DNA from: Novosphingobium sp. ERN07
GTDB lineage: Bacteria; Pseudomonadota; Alphaproteobacteria; Sphingomonadales; Sphingomonadaceae
Length of the DNA: 64,000 nt
NCBI RefSeq assembly: GCF_012641335.1
Contig: NZ_JABAID010000001.1
Coordinates: 124,001 to 188,000 of the forward strand
Direction of reading: 5' to 3'
In this document: one piece after another, positions 54,450 through 61,545 of the stretch
How the letters are laid out: the number at the start of each line of letters is the position of its first letter
Numbering within the stretch: the stretch's first letter is position 1
Notes under the pieces: model-generated
Seen by the model: only the letters and a program-made list of their open reading frames with translations
Database searches by the model: none
What the model was told of the DNA's origin: nothing
Program-made: the position numbers and the translations under genes

Positions 54450-55814
54450 ATGCATAAGAACCTCTCAATCATGCTTCTGGCAATCGTCGCCGCTGCTTGC
54501 CTGCTTGGCGGTGGCGGAGTCGGCTACGGATTGTCCAATCTCGTCGTGCAATTGATTGCCTTTGCCGTACTCGGCCTCAACGGCGATCTTGTCGGACGAT
54601 TCATCACGCAAGGGCCACGCCCCCTCGTCGTATTGGTGATCCTGACGCTGGCGCTTCCTTTGCTGCAGCTCGTGCCGCTGCCTCCAGCGTTCTGGATGAG
54701 TTTGCCGGGACGGGATCTGGTGACAGAAGCGATAAAGTCTGTCAGCGAGCCGGGCTGGCGGTCGCTTACCGTCAACTCGTCCAGAACATTTGTCGCCTTC
54801 ATCGGCCTTGTCGCACCATTGGCAGTGCTGATGGTGGGCCTGTTCGTTTCGGCCGAAGTTCGGCAGCGCATTGCCTTCACGTTCGTCACCGCAGGTGTCG
54901 CAAGCGTGCTGCTGGGTGTCGTTCAGGTCATGGGCAGTGACCAAGAAGGTCTGCTCTATCCCGAAAACCCGCTGCCCGGCGTGCTGTTTGGTTTCTTTGC
55001 TAACCGCAATTCGGAGGCTATATTTCTGGTATCCTGCCTCCTGCTGCTGATCGGGTGCTTTGCGCCACAGCGCGTGCTTTCGCCGCGCTGGATCGGCAAG
55101 TTTGCAACGGCAATCCTTATCGTCACCGGCGTCGTTCTCACCCAATCGCGCAGCGGCATTGCCCTACTGACCTTGCCCGCAGCCTTGTTTCTGCTGAAGG
55201 CCTATGCGCACCGTGGCCGCAGCAACGTCGGCTCCGGGGCGCTTCCACGGCCTGTGCAGTTCGGCGTGATCGCCGCTGCAATAACTGCACTAAGCCTTGG
55301 CGCCGTGACAGCGGTTCCCGGATCGCGGCTCGAAGCCGTGATGGCGCGGTTCGAACAGGATGGCGAACGCCGCCCCGAGATATGGGAAGACGCCCGTTTT
55401 TCGGCCGAGCGTTTCTGGCCAGCCGGTGCTGGCATGGGCACGTTCGACGAAGTTTTTCAGGTGGACGAATCGCTGGAACATATCAGCGCACGTCGCGCCG
55501 GGCGCGCGCACAACGAAGTTCTGGAACTTGCAATCGAAGCAGGGCCGATTGCCCTGCTTCTGGTTGCCGCATGGGCCATATGGGTTCTGCAAGCCGGCTG
55601 GGGCGCATTGCGTGACGAACAGCGGCGTTGGCCCGCCCTTGCGGGCATCGGCGTGTTGCTGGCGGCGGCGCTGCAATCGTTGCTCGAATTTCCGCTGCGC
55701 AATCAGACAATGCTTTGCCTCGCTGCTTTCGCTCTGGTCCTTATCGCGCCACCCATACTGACACGCAGGCCCACACCTTCATCATCACGCCATGACGGAG
55801 ATCACGCAGCATGA
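54450..55814 (+). CDS. O-antigen ligase/polymerase-like membrane protein
   Basis: A 454-aa multi-pass membrane protein with the Wzy_C pattern: LTQSRSGIALLTLPAALF, then GAGMGTFDEVFQ and RAHNEVLELAIEAG, with an RxxxH-like motif in the periplasmic loop. It joins or polymerises lipid-linked sugars. It is the second such protein in the window (the other at 29904-31268), so two polymer products are possible. It overlaps the next gene by 4 nt. Confidence 0.85.
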   Translation: MHKNLSIMLLAIVAAACLLGGGGVGYGLSNLVVQLIAFAVLGLNGDLVGRFITQGPRPLVVLVILTLALPLLQLVPLPPAFWMSLPGRDLVTEAIKSVSEPGWRSLTVNSSRTFVAFIGLVAPLAVLMVGLFVSAEVRQRIAFTFVTAGVASVLLGVVQVMGSDQEGLLYPENPLPGVLFGFFANRNSEAIFLVSCLLLLIGCFAPQRVLSPRWIGKFATAILIVTGVVLTQSRSGIALLTLPAALFLLKAYAHRGRSNVGSGALPRPVQFGVIAAAITALSLGAVTAVPGSRLEAVMARFEQDGERRPEIWEDARFSAERFWPAGAGMGTFDEVFQVDESLEHISARRAGRAHNEVLELAIEAGPIALLLVAAWAIWVLQAGWGALRDEQRRWPALAGIGVLLAAALQSLLEFPLRNQTMLCLAAFALVLIAPPILTRRPTPSSSRHDGDHAA

Positions 55815-56530
55815 TGGGCAAACGTATCTCCAGCAGCATCTGGGCAGCCTTGATGGCGGTTCTCGCCATTGGCGCAGTCGGGGCGCAGGCTGATCGCGCG
55901 GTTCGGCGCCAGCCCGCACTTGCCCCCGTAGTGCCGCCCCTCTTCCGCAACTTCGCGCAATGGCAATTGACGATGAGCAGCGTGCGTTCGTCACCGCCCG
56001 CCACCGCATTTGCCGAAGCGCAGACGCTGATAGAACGCAGCCCGATTCCATCAGAAAGCTTTACGTTTCTCTCAGTGGCGTTGATACGGAACAACGATCA
56101 GAAGGCCGGCGGCCTCGCCATTCAGCGCGCGGCTCAACGCGGCTGGCGCGATCCGATTGCACAGCGAGCGATGTATGACATTGCCCTGTCGGCAGGCGAC
56201 CATGCCGAAGCCGCGCACCGACTGGCTGCGCTCTATGGCCTGCAGGATTCGCAAGTCCCGCTCAAACCGATGACAGACAATCTGCTGATAACGCCGCAGG
56301 GACGCGCGGCGATGGCAGATTCACTCGTCAGCGGTGGTTATTGGACACGCGCTTTCATGCGTGGTGCGGTTTCAGGCTTCAGCCCGGATATTGCCACGAC
56401 CGTCAGCACGGCATTGCGCCGTGGTGCAGAGATCGACTGCCGCACGGCCGCAGCCTTGAAAAAGCGCTATTTCGACAATGGCCTTGCTAAGGATGCGCCA
56501 CCGTTCGACCGGTGTCGGAGGCGCACCTAA
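55811..56530 (+). CDS. Hypothetical secreted protein, TPR-like
   Basis: A 239-aa protein with a signal-like N-terminus (SIWAALMAVLAIGAVGAQA) and helical hairpins (SESFTFLSVALIRNNDQKAGGLAIQRAAQRG, about 80-110) like tetratricopeptide repeats. The end carries DCRTAAALKKRYFDNGL. It overlaps the polymerase-like gene by 4 nt (ATGA), so it likely helps the polymerase. No named family. Confidence 0.72.
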   Translation: MMGKRISSSIWAALMAVLAIGAVGAQADRAVRRQPALAPVVPPLFRNFAQWQLTMSSVRSSPPATAFAEAQTLIERSPIPSESFTFLSVALIRNNDQKAGGLAIQRAAQRGWRDPIAQRAMYDIALSAGDHAEAAHRLAALYGLQDSQVPLKPMTDNLLITPQGRAAMADSLVSGGYWTRAFMRGAVSGFSPDIATTVSTALRRGAEIDCRTAAALKKRYFDNGLAKDAPPFDRCRRRT

Positions 56531-56541
56531 TCGATCTGGCT

Positions 56542-57111
56542 CTATTGAGCCCGATTGCGGACCTTGAACGTTCCGGTCACACGCCCGCCATTGTTGGCCC
56601 CGCCACCGGACTTGCCATCCACACTGGACAGGCCTGAATCGAGATCTATCACCAGACGCCCGCCATTGAGCGTATCGGTTCCCCTGCGCAGCGCGACGTT
56701 GCCAGTCATGGTGATCACATTGCGGTTGAAGTCATAAACGGCCACATCGCCCCGCGCCTGTTCAGCCCCACGATTGACCTGAACCCCGCCAGTCGCATCG
56801 ATACGATCGATCTTGATGTCGCCCGCGTCGCTATAAGCCACCGTCGTACGATTTGCCTTCAGGCGCAAGTCCGACTGGTTGATATCGACATTGCCCGAAA
56901 GCACGACGCGCTTGGCCTTGTCCTGCACTTCGATGCGATCAGCCGCATAGTTCACCGGGGCGTTGCTATCGTGGTTGGCGATGCCCTGCGCAGAGAGGTG
57001 CTGCGCGCCCGCAATCAGCGCCGCCGATCCGGCAAAGCCCAACGCGCCCCAGCGCAAGGGGCGGGCAGCACGGACGATTTCGAGCGTGGTCATGCGGGTC
57101 CGACGTTTCAT
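56542..57111 (-). CDS. lptA: LPS transport periplasmic protein LptA
   Basis: A 189-aa OstA-type protein that bridges the inner and outer membrane for LPS. It has a signal-like segment, then ADRIEVQDKAKRVVLSGNVDINQSDLRLKA, VQVNRGAEQARGD and ITMTGNVALRRGTDTLNGGRLVIDLDSG. ATG 57111 has AAAGG about 9 nt upstream; a TTG at 57129 is unlikely. It follows lptC. The usual lptB is absent: the next gene downstream is convergent. Confidence 0.92.
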   Translation of the reverse strand: MKRRTRMTTLEIVRAARPLRWGALGFAGSAALIAGAQHLSAQGIANHDSNAPVNYAADRIEVQDKAKRVVLSGNVDINQSDLRLKANRTTVAYSDAGDIKIDRIDATGGVQVNRGAEQARGDVAVYDFNRNVITMTGNVALRRGTDTLNGGRLVIDLDSGLSSVDGKSGGGANNGGRVTGTFKVRNRAQ

Positions 57112-57131
57112 GGTCAGGGGCCTTTTCAAGG

Positions 57132-57776
57132 TCAGGGCATCTTCATCTGGCCCGGCACCATGCGGAGGCGGGCGTTTCCATCAAGTGTCACAGTGCGCTC
57201 AGAAAGATCAGCGCTGATCCGGTTGGCAGAGAAGGTTCCAGCCGGAATACGGCCTTCCACCGGCCCCCTGCTTTGCAAACGCTTCTTGCCCAGATCGATA
57301 TCGACGTTGGTTGCGGTCATCCGATAACCGTCAGACGTCTGAAAATTGATCGGCCCTACGATATCGACGATTTCCTTGCCGAAATCATAGGCCCCGTTGC
57401 CTGCTGTCAACTGCGCGGGGCCATCGTCGAGCATGATCCGTGCGGTAAGCTGGTCCAGTTCGATCAATGGGCGCGCCTTCGTGCGCTGAACGGCAGAACC
57501 AGCGGTGATCGAAAAGTTCCGCCCATCATCGTCCTGCCCGCGATACATCGCACTGGAAACCTTCATCCGGTCTTCCAGAATGGCAACCTTGCGCCGATCT
57601 AGCAAAAAACTGATTTCACCGCGCGGCGAAAGCGGCGCGATGATCATCACCGCCAGCATCGCGCCCACCGCCGCCGGCAAGCCGCGTGCCAGAACCTGCA
57701 CAAGCCGGTCATGAAACCCTCCGGGCGCGGCAAAGCCGCGTCGCCGGGAACGGATCATGTCAGCCTGCACGGTCAT
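57132..57776 (-). CDS. lptC: LPS export protein LptC
   Basis: A 214-aa bitopic protein. The membrane segment GLPAAVGAMLAVMIIAPLS (about 32-50) is followed by a beta-jellyroll (AVQRTKARPLIELDQLTARI, GNGAYDFGKEIVDIVGPINF). It passes LPS from LptBFG to LptA. ATG 57776 is the first start. It lies 25 nt after the RNase D-like gene on the same strand, and lptA follows 20 nt later. Confidence 0.93.
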   Translation of the reverse strand: MTVQADMIRSRRRGFAAPGGFHDRLVQVLARGLPAAVGAMLAVMIIAPLSPRGEISFLLDRRKVAILEDRMKVSSAMYRGQDDDGRNFSITAGSAVQRTKARPLIELDQLTARIMLDDGPAQLTAGNGAYDFGKEIVDIVGPINFQTSDGYRMTATNVDIDLGKKRLQSRGPVEGRIPAGTFSANRISADLSERTVTLDGNARLRMVPGQMKMP

Positions 57777-57801
57777 CGGCTAAGCCTTGCGTCTGCCAAC
57801 C

Positions 57802-58419
57802 TTAAGCGTGGCTGAAAATGTCTTGCTCTGCCCAACCGGCAAGGTCGAGCCGCGCACGCATCGGCAGAAAATCGAAGCACGCCTGCGCCATCGCCGTGCG
57901 CCCTTCACGTTCAAGCCGTTCGATCAGGATGGTGTGCATGGCGTGAAGATGGCGCACATCGGATGCGGCATATTCCTGCTGCGCGTCAGAGAGCACGGCA
58001 CCGCCCCAGTCACTCGACTGCTGCTGTTTGGAAATCTCCTTGCCCAGCAGTTCGCGCACCAGATCCTTCAGCCCGTGGCGATCAGTATAGGTCCGCACCA
58101 GCTTTGACGCGATCTTGGTGCAGAATACCGGCGCAGCCACCACGCCCAGATAGTGCTCGATGGCGGCCAGATCGAAGCGGGCGAAGTGATAGAGCTTCAC
58201 GCGCGCCGGATCACCCAGAACAGCCTTGAGATTGGGCGCGGCATAATCGCTTCCCGGTGAAAAGCGGACGAGATGCTCATCCCCCTCGCCATCGGAAATC
58301 TGGACCACGCACAGACGATCGCGCGGGGTGATCAACCCCATCGTTTCGGTGTCAACAGCGACCGGACCGGGCGCAAGAACGCCTTCGGGCAGGTCATTTT
58401 CATGAAAGAATACGGCCAT
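57802..58419 (-). CDS. rnd: Ribonuclease D-like 3'-5' exonuclease
   Basis: A 205-aa DEDD exonuclease. AVDTETMGL (Asp22, Glu24), FARFDLAAI with the middle Asp, and the third motif ASDVRHLHAMH (Tyr/Asp) fit the RNase D core. It lacks the HRDC domains of full-length RNase D, so it is a short form that trims RNA ends; a DNA substrate is not excluded. It is the first gene of the rnd-lptC-lptA unit. Confidence 0.85.
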   Translation of the reverse strand: MAVFFHENDLPEGVLAPGPVAVDTETMGLITPRDRLCVVQISDGEGDEHLVRFSPGSDYAAPNLKAVLGDPARVKLYHFARFDLAAIEHYLGVVAAPVFCTKIASKLVRTYTDRHGLKDLVRELLGKEISKQQQSSDWGGAVLSDAQQEYAASDVRHLHAMHTILIERLEREGRTAMAQACFDFLPMRARLDLAGWAEQDIFSHA

Positions 58420-58475
58420 GTCTGTCGCTTAGGCGGTCATGCCGGTGGCTGCAAGCGCAACCGCCTGCAACTCGG

Positions 58476-59780
58476 TCACACCCGTCCCACGCTGCTATAT
58501 TCAAAGCCCGCTGCGCGCACCTCGGCGGGGTCGTACACATTGCGGAGATCGACCATGACCGCCGCGTTCATCAGCTTCTTGAGCCGCGCGAAATCAAGCG
58601 CGCGGAACGCATCCCATTCGGTCACCAGCGCAACCGCATCGGCACCTTCGACAGCGGCATAAGTGTTGCCGACCATGCGGACATCCGGCAGCAACGCGGC
58701 AGCCGCCTCCATGCCTTCAGGATCATAGGCCACGACCTCTGCCCCGGCATCAAGCAACGTCTGCACGATTGCGATGGATGGTGCATCGCGCATATCATCG
58801 GTGTTGGGCTTAAACGTGAGGCCGAGCAAAGCCACGCGCTTGCCCCGCGCATCGCCGCCCAGCGCCTCGATCACCTTGCGCCCCATCGCGCGCTTGCGGC
58901 TATCGTTGACCTTGACCACCGCTTCGACCAGCCGGACGGGGCTGTTGAAGTCCTCCGCGGTCTTGAGCAACGCCAGCGTATCCTTGGGAAAGCACGATCC
59001 GCCATATCCCGGCCCTGCGTGCAGGAACTTGCCCCCGATCCGCCCGTCAAGGCCGATGCCGCGTGCCACATCCTGTACGTCGCCGCCCACCTTCTCGCAC
59101 AGGTCGGCCATTTCGTTGATGAAGGTGATCTTGGTGGCAAGGAAGGCATTGGCCGCGTACTTGATCAGTTCGCTGCTGCGGCGCGAGGTGAACAGGATCG
59201 GCGCACGGTTGAGGAACAGCGGGCGGTAGACCTCCTTCATCACGCCGCGCGCCCATTCGTCTTCCGCGCCGATCACGATGCGGTCGGGCCGCTTGAAATC
59301 ACCGATGGCCGCGCCTTCGCGCAGGAATTCAGGGTTCGATACGACCGCGAACTGCACCTGCGTGCCGCTCTCGCGAATGATGCGCTCCACTTCATCACCC
59401 GTGCCGACCGGCACAGTGGACTTGGTGACGACCACAGTCGGCGTCTTGATACTGACAGCCAGTTCCTGCGCAACGGCGTGAACATAGCTCAGATCCGCGT
59501 GACCGTCGCCACGGCGCGAAGGCGTGCCCACGGCGATGAAAATCGCCTGCGCACCCTCGATCGCTTCGGTCAGATCGGTCGAAAACGAAAGCCGTCCGGC
59601 CTTGACGTTTGCGGCGACCAGTTCAGCTAGACCCGGCTCATAGATCGGCATTACGCCATCCAGCAGCCGCGAGATCTTGCTCTCGTCCTTGTCAATGCAG
59701 ACCACATCGTGCCCGAAATCGGCAAAGCAGGCACCAGACACCAGCCCGACATAGCCTGAACCAACCATTGCGATCTTCAT
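58476..59780 (-). CDS. ugd: UDP-glucose 6-dehydrogenase
   Basis: A 434-aa enzyme making UDP-glucuronate from UDP-glucose with 2 NAD+. It has KIAMVGSGYVGLVSGACFA (2-20), SNPEFLREG, and GYGGSCFPKDTLAL with the catalytic Cys (about 262). UDP-glucuronate is a precursor for the acidic exopolysaccharide. Transcribed alone; the upstream 98 bp is shared with the divergent ung. Confidence 0.96.
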   Translation of the reverse strand: MKIAMVGSGYVGLVSGACFADFGHDVVCIDKDESKISRLLDGVMPIYEPGLAELVAANVKAGRLSFSTDLTEAIEGAQAIFIAVGTPSRRGDGHADLSYVHAVAQELAVSIKTPTVVVTKSTVPVGTGDEVERIIRESGTQVQFAVVSNPEFLREGAAIGDFKRPDRIVIGAEDEWARGVMKEVYRPLFLNRAPILFTSRRSSELIKYAANAFLATKITFINEMADLCEKVGGDVQDVARGIGLDGRIGGKFLHAGPGYGGSCFPKDTLALLKTAEDFNSPVRLVEAVVKVNDSRKRAMGRKVIEALGGDARGKRVALLGLTFKPNTDDMRDAPSIAIVQTLLDAGAEVVAYDPEGMEAAAALLPDVRMVGNTYAAVEGADAVALVTEWDAFRALDFARLKKLMNAAVMVDLRNVYDPAEVRAAGFEYSSVGRV

Positions 59781-59878
59781 TCGAACACTCCGTACAGACC
59801 TGCGCTGTTAGCAAGCACCGCGCCATCCCGGAACCCTGCTTGCGAACGGCGCTCCTAAACGGCTAACCTTGCGGCAAC

Positions 59879-60562
59879 ATGACTGTATCCTCTTTGCCCG
59901 AAAGCTGGCGCCCCGCCCTGGAACCCATCCTGCAATCCCCGCCGCTGCGCGCGCTGGGAGGCTTCCTTCAGGCCGAAGAGGGCGCGGGCAAGGTGATCTA
60001 TCCCCCGCGCGGCTCCCGCCTTGCGGCGCTGGAAATGACTCCGCTCGACGCGGTGCGCGTGGTCATTCTGGGGCAAGACCCATACCACGGACCGGGGCAG
60101 GCCCACGGCCTTGCCTTTTCGGTGCCGCAGGGCGTCAAGGTGCCGCCCAGCCTTGTGAACATCTACAAGGAACTGGAGGCAGACCTCGGCATTCGGCGCG
60201 CGCCCCACGGCAATCTCAACCATTGGGCGCAGCAGGGCGTTCTGCTGCTGAACAACGCGCTCACTGTCGAAGCAGCCAATGCCGGATCGCATCAAGGCAA
60301 AGGGTGGGAACTGTTCACAGATGCCGCGATCGAAGCTGTCGCCGCCCGGCCCGAACCAACCGTGTTCATACTGTGGGGAAGCCATGCCCAGAAGAAAGCG
60401 GCTCGCGTGGCCACACTGGCGAACGGTCCGCATCTGGTACTGAAAGCCCCACACCCCAGTCCGCTTTCGGCCTACAGCGGGTTCTTCGGCTCCCGACCGT
60501 TCAGCCAGGCCAATGCTTTTCTGGAAGCGAACGGGCGCGGCGCGATAGACTGGCGGGTCTGA
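59879..60562 (+). CDS. ung: Uracil-DNA glycosylase
   Basis: A 227-aa family 1 enzyme that removes uracil from DNA. The active-site motifs are VVILGQDPYHGPGQAHGLAFSV (about 62-83) and HPSPLSA (about 196-202). ATG 59879 starts the normal N-terminus. Confidence 0.97.
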   Translation: MTVSSLPESWRPALEPILQSPPLRALGGFLQAEEGAGKVIYPPRGSRLAALEMTPLDAVRVVILGQDPYHGPGQAHGLAFSVPQGVKVPPSLVNIYKELEADLGIRRAPHGNLNHWAQQGVLLLNNALTVEAANAGSHQGKGWELFTDAAIEAVAARPEPTVFILWGSHAQKKAARVATLANGPHLVLKAPHPSPLSAYSGFFGSRPFSQANAFLEANGRGAIDWRV

Positions 60563-60567
60563 CGCAA

Positions 60568-60591
60568 AAAGCCCCGCCGGAGCGGGGCTTT
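60568..60591. terminator. Bidirectional rho-independent terminator
   Basis: AAAGCCCCGC (60568-60577) pairs with GCGGGGCTTT (60582-60591) over 10 bp with a CGGA loop. It lies between ung and the convergent DUF3035 gene, serving both strands. Confidence 0.9.
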
Positions 60592-60613
60592 CGGTAATTC
60601 GATAGCGGCTGGA

Positions 60614-61030
60614 TCAGCCGGGGATCGAGGCCGAGGCGGCCTGCCCATCACCTTCAGGCGCGGCGAGGATATCGCGGACGACCTGGCCCTTGGCCACGGT
60701 CTGCGTGCCCGGATCGCCCACGGTGGAGCGGATCGAAGCGGCGGCGGTGCCGGAGCGGTTGAGGGCGTCCGTCTCAACGCTGGAACGCGCCGAGGGGCCA
60801 CCGAACAGGGTTTCGAGCGTCTGCTTGCCGGTTTCCGAATCCTGCGGGCGCGGCGCGCCGGGGCTGGGCGGGGTGAGCGCGAAATCGGGTGGAACGACCA
60901 GCGGCGCGGCGCGGGTCACGGCCATTTCATCCGGGCGATCACGGTTGAACAGCGAGCCGCCGCCACCGCAAGCGGACAGAAGAGTCGCCGCCGAGACGAC
61001 CAGAGCAAGGGCGGCAGCTTTACGCATCAT
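60614..61030 (-). CDS. DUF3035 lipoprotein
   Basis: A 138-aa lipoprotein: signal with lipobox LSAC, then GGGGSLFNRDRPDEMAVTR and APLVVPPDFALTPPSPG, the DUF3035 signature. The family is common in alphaproteobacteria next to lspA and ileS, of unknown function. ATG 61030 overlaps the lspA stop. Confidence 0.9.
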   Translation of the reverse strand: MMRKAAALALVVSAATLLSACGGGGSLFNRDRPDEMAVTRAAPLVVPPDFALTPPSPGAPRPQDSETGKQTLETLFGGPSARSSVETDALNRSGTAAASIRSTVGDPGTQTVAKGQVVRDILAAPEGDGQAASASIPG

Positions 61031-61545
61031 GCATTCTCCGTGGCGGTATCGTCGCCGGTTTCATCAGGCTTTTCGCGCGATTTGAACGAGCGGGCAAGCA
61101 GTATCAGGACGCCGAAGGTGATCGCCACATCGGCAAGATTGAAGATCTGGAACGGGCGCCATTCACCGAGGTTGAAATCGGCATAGTCGATCACGTAACC
61201 AAAGGTCAGCCGGTCATAGATATTGCCGATGGCCCCGCCCAGCACGAGGCCGAGGCCAAGAATATCTCCCCGCTGCGTTTCGCGCAGCATCCACACCAGC
61301 ACGCCGCACGCGATCAGCGCGGTCATGCCGATCAGGCCCCAGCGCATTTCCATCGTATCGGCGGTGAACATGCCGAACGAAACGCCGTAATTCTCGGCAT
61401 AGCGCAGATCGAAGAACGGCAGCAGTTCGATCAGCCCACGTTCGCGCAGGGCCAGTGGGCCGACCATCACGGCTTTCACCACGCGGTCCACCACTGCGAT
61501 CAGCAGCGCAAGGCCAAGGCCCTCAATGCGCGGACGGGTGAGCAT
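61027..61545 (-). CDS. lspA: Signal peptidase II
   Basis: A 172-aa membrane aspartic protease that removes lipoprotein signals. Four membrane segments and the catalytic Asp in GNIYDRL and FNLADVAI. It overlaps ileS by 1 nt (TGATG) and the DUF3035 lipoprotein gene by 3 nt. Confidence 0.97.
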   Translation of the reverse strand: MLTRPRIEGLGLALLIAVVDRVVKAVMVGPLALRERGLIELLPFFDLRYAENYGVSFGMFTADTMEMRWGLIGMTALIACGVLVWMLRETQRGDILGLGLVLGGAIGNIYDRLTFGYVIDYADFNLGEWRPFQIFNLADVAITFGVLILLARSFKSREKPDETGDDTATENA

